Shown piece by piece: positions 5,606 through 7,552 of a stretch of DNA of 7,552 nt. The stretch's first letter is position 1, and the number at the start of each line of letters is the position of its first letter. The DNA is from JAKFWF01 sp031365375 (GTDB lineage Bacteria > Pseudomonadota > Alphaproteobacteria > Rhizobiales > Hyphomicrobiaceae). The position numbers and the translations under genes were made by a program. Below the pieces are notes generated by a model. The model saw only the letters and a list, made by a program, of their open reading frames with translations. It made no database searches and was not told the DNA's origin. The stretch is from NCBI GenBank assembly GCA_031365375.1, contig JANLXZ010000116.1, positions 1 to 7,552 on the forward strand, given 5' to 3'.

Positions 5606-6916
5606 ATGACAAGTGCATCAATCGCTAGTGTTCCGGCACCTGCGTCGGAGCGGGACGTCCGGCGTGTCGTGTTCGCGAGCCTGCTCGGTGCAACGATCGA
5701 GTGGTATGATTTCTTTCTCTACGGCGTGGTCGCCGGCATCGTATTCAACAAGCTGTTCTTTCCGGCCGGCGATCCGGTGGTCGGCACCATGCTCGCCTAC
5801 GCCACGTTCGCGGTGGGCTTCCTCGCGCGACCTCTCGGCGGCCTTATCTTCGGGCACTTCGGCGACAAGATCGGCCGCAAGAGCATGCTGGTGCTCACCT
5901 TAATGATTATGGGCGTCGCGACAGTGCTAATTGGCTTGCTGCCGACCTATCAGCAAATCGGCATCGCAGCACCGCTTTGCCTTTTGTTGCTGCGCGTCAT
6001 GCAGGGGATCGGCCTCGGCGGCGAGTGGGGCGGCGCGGTGTTGATGGCCTACGAATACGCACCGAAACAAAAGCGCGGGTTCTACGCGAGTATTCCGCAA
6101 ATCGGATTGGCGATCGGCCTTTGTCTTGCGTCGGGTCTGGTCGGCCTGATGTCGAAGTATCTGAGCGACGCGGATTTCCTCGCTTGGGGCTGGCGTGTTG
6201 GTTTTATCGCAAGCTTCGTGCTGGTCATCATCGGGCTCTATATCCGCCTGACGATCCTGGAGACGCCTGAATTCCAGAAAGTAAAGTCGGCCAACGCCGA
6301 AGTGAAGATCCCATTCGTCGACATGATCCGCCGCTACCCGACCAACGTGATGCTCGGAATGGGCGCGCGTTACATTGACGGCGTGTTCTTCAATATCTTT
6401 GCGGTGTTTTCGATCGGCTATATGGCGAACATCGTGAAGGTGCCACGTACCGAAGCATTGTGGGCGGTTTCGTCCGCAGCTTTCGTGATGATTTTTTCGA
6501 TCCCTCTTTTCGGCGCTCTGTCGGATCGGATCGGGCGGCCGAAGACCTACGCGATGGGCTCGTTTCTGTTGGCTTTGTGCGCTTATCCCGGGTTTATCGC
6601 TTTCAACACCGGCGACGTGGCGACGATCTATGTGACGCTGATCGTCACGTTCGGCATCATCTATGCCATGTGCTACGGCCCGGAAGCCGCGCTTTTTGCA
6701 GATCTGTTCGATGCCAAGGTTCGCTACACCGGCATATCGTTCGTCTACCAGTTCTCCGGCATTTTTGCCTCCGGTGTCACGCCGCTGATCGCGACGTACC
6801 TGTTCGAAATCGGCGACAAGAAGCCGTGGTTCATCTGTGCGTACGTCGTTTTCGCGGCGCTTGTCAGCATGTTTTGCGCGATCGCAATCGGGCGTCGCCG
6901 TATGCCGGATGCTTGA
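5606..6916 (+). CDS. MFS transporter, metabolite:H+ symporter (MHS) group
   Basis: A 436-residue inner-membrane transporter predicted to take up a small organic solute with protons. The MHS group includes ShiA (shikimate), KgtP (2-oxoglutarate), CitA (citrate) and ProP (proline/betaine), and the substrate cannot be told from sequence. About twelve hydrophobic helices are visible. The first starts at VVFASLLGATIEWYDFFLYG (21-40), a segment typical of MHS proteins. MFS motif A is in the loop after helix 2, GHFGDKIGRK (83-92), and recurs in the second half as GALSDRIGRP (303-312). The helix-4 signature RVMQGIGLGGEWGGA spans 130-144, and LETPEF (218-223) marks the central loop. Length matches the family. 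An ATG at 5594 is an alternative start. The frame is open upstream to 5402 but overlaps the binding-protein gene, and that extension is not expected in the family. The gene converges on the livK-like gene across a shared terminator. Confidence 0.93.
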   Translation: MTSASIASVPAPASERDVRRVVFASLLGATIEWYDFFLYGVVAGIVFNKLFFPAGDPVVGTMLAYATFAVGFLARPLGGLIFGHFGDKIGRKSMLVLTLMIMGVATVLIGLLPTYQQIGIAAPLCLLLLRVMQGIGLGGEWGGAVLMAYEYAPKQKRGFYASIPQIGLAIGLCLASGLVGLMSKYLSDADFLAWGWRVGFIASFVLVIIGLYIRLTILETPEFQKVKSANAEVKIPFVDMIRRYPTNVMLGMGARYIDGVFFNIFAVFSIGYMANIVKVPRTEALWAVSSAAFVMIFSIPLFGALSDRIGRPKTYAMGSFLLALCAYPGFIAFNTGDVATIYVTLIVTFGIIYAMCYGPEAALFADLFDAKVRYTGISFVYQFSGIFASGVTPLIATYLFEIGDKKPWFICAYVVFAALVSMFCAIAIGRRRMPDA

Positions 6917-6947
6917 TACCGGTGGTTCACGGCAGAAGCTGAAAACT

Positions 6948-6976
6948 AAAAAAGGCAGCCCGTGAAGGCTGCCTTT
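6948..6976. terminator. Rho-independent terminator between convergent genes
   Basis: AAAGGCAGCC (6951-6960) pairs perfectly with GGCTGCCTTT (6967-6976), a 10-bp stem with the six-base loop CGTGAA. Six A residues at 6948-6953 become a six-T run for leftward transcription, so it is a strong terminator for the minus-strand binding-protein gene, whose stop is 28 bases away. Rightward, the stem ends in only TTT followed by CTCG, so it probably also ends the MFS transcript but less well. Confidence 0.9.
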
Positions 6977-7004
6977 CTCGTGTCGTACGATGCGATCGCC
7001 AGAC

Positions 7005-7552
7005 TCAGTTCTGGACGTACGTGGTCTTGCCGTCGGTGCCCTTCTTCCACGTGTACATCACGTAGTCGGGGCGGGTGATGTCACCCTTCTTGTCGAAGGC
7101 GATGCCACCGATGACCGTCGGCCAGGCCTTGCCGTTCTTCATGGTCTCGGCAATCTTCTTGGGGTCGAGCGACTTCGCCTCGGCAGCAGCAGCGGCCAGG
7201 ATCTCGATCGCAGCATAACTATACAACGTGTAGGCTTCCGGGTTGAACTTCTTGGCCTCGAACGCCTTCACGACGGCTGCAGCTTCGGGACGCTTGCGGG
7301 GATCCGGCGGGAACGTCATCAGCGTGCCTTCGACGGCCGGGCCGCCGATCGAGGCGAACTCATCCGAGACGAGGCCATCACCAGACATCATCGTGGCGGT
7401 GACGCCCTGGTCGCGCATCTGGCGCACGATCAGACCGCCTTCAGTGTGCAGGCCGCCCCAGTAGACGACTTCGGCGCCCGATTGTTTGATCTTGGAGACG
7501 AGGGCCGAGAAATCCTTCTCGCCGATATTCACGCCTTCATAGAGGACTTCCT
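7005..7552 (-). CDS. Branched-chain amino acid ABC transporter binding protein (LivK type), C-terminal part
   Basis: The last 182 or so residues of a periplasmic leucine/isoleucine/valine-type binding protein (periplasmic binding protein type 1 fold). The frame continues off the right edge, so the signal peptide and the first lobe are missing. The family's usual length is about 365-400. Visible hallmarks are EGVNIGEKDFSALVSKIKQS, then VVYWGGLHTEGGLIVRQMRD, MSGDGLVSDEFASIGG, VEGTLMTFPPDPRKRP, NPEAYTLYSYAAIEIL and the ending YVMYTWKKGTDGKTTYVQN. A GTG at 7530-7532 could be read as a start but is an internal valine of the VNIGEKDF segment. Family members often bind amino acids beyond Leu/Ile/Val, so the exact ligand is open. 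The permease and ATPase genes, if linked, would lie outside the window. The gene ends just before the hairpin terminator. Confidence 0.93.
   Translation of the reverse strand, partial: EVLYEGVNIGEKDFSALVSKIKQSGAEVVYWGGLHTEGGLIVRQMRDQGVTATMMSGDGLVSDEFASIGGPAVEGTLMTFPPDPRKRPEAAAVVKAFEAKKFNPEAYTLYSYAAIEILAAAAAEAKSLDPKKIAETMKNGKAWPTVIGGIAFDKKGDITRPDYVMYTWKKGTDGKTTYVQN

Noticed and set aside
1..7552. A new defence, mobile or biosynthetic system
   Set aside because: Every sizeable gene falls in a recognised housekeeping, transport or detoxification family; there are no repeats arrays, recombinases, toxin-antitoxin-like pairs or unexplained gene clusters.

Overview
The window reads as ordinary chromosomal DNA of a GC-rich alphaproteobacterium, most likely Hyphomicrobiales (Bradyrhizobium/Rhodopseudomonas-like). 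That assignment rests on the style of several proteins: a uracil-DNA glycosylase with a Pro/Ala linker and a CALKATA segment, a GST beginning SNLTAFPITKRWP, and a LivK-type binding protein. It comes from reading motifs, not from a database search. I see no rRNA, tRNA, CRISPR array, insertion sequence, integrase or phage gene.

Layout: (1) 1-1389, minus strand: the N-terminal 463 codons of lepA (elongation factor 4), cut by the left edge. (2) 1390-1572: a divergent intergenic region with two short inverted repeats and no clear promoter. (3) 1573-3140, plus strand: a family-4-like uracil-DNA glycosylase with unusual active-site residues, then moaB (molybdenum cofactor biosynthesis). (4) 3141-3280: a spacer with weak hairpins only. 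(5) 3281-4388: a Gfa/CENP-V-type zinc protein and a Nu-class-like (YfcG-type) glutathione S-transferase, 22 bases apart. (6) 4426-6916: an exported binding protein of the 2-aminoethylphosphonate/iron type, then a 12-helix MFS symporter of the metabolite:H+ symporter (MHS) group, separated by a 121-base spacer with a strong hairpin. (7) 6948-6976: a rho-independent terminator between convergent genes. (8) 7005-7552, minus strand: the C-terminal part of a LivK-type branched-chain amino acid binding protein, cut by the right edge.

How the genes may work together: Gfa and GST are both glutathione- or thiol-linked by family and could form a small detoxification or redox pair. The binding protein and the MFS transporter suggest uptake of a small organic solute, but no ABC permease or ATPase lies beside the binding protein, so its partner must be elsewhere. 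LepA, the glycosylase and MoaB are housekeeping genes with no evident joint pathway.

I did not find a convincing undescribed multi-gene system. The best leads are the glycosylase, where the motif B His-Pro reads Gly-Pro and the motif A GEAPG reads GEAPD, the orphan binding protein next to a secondary transporter, and the leader hairpin before the MFS gene.
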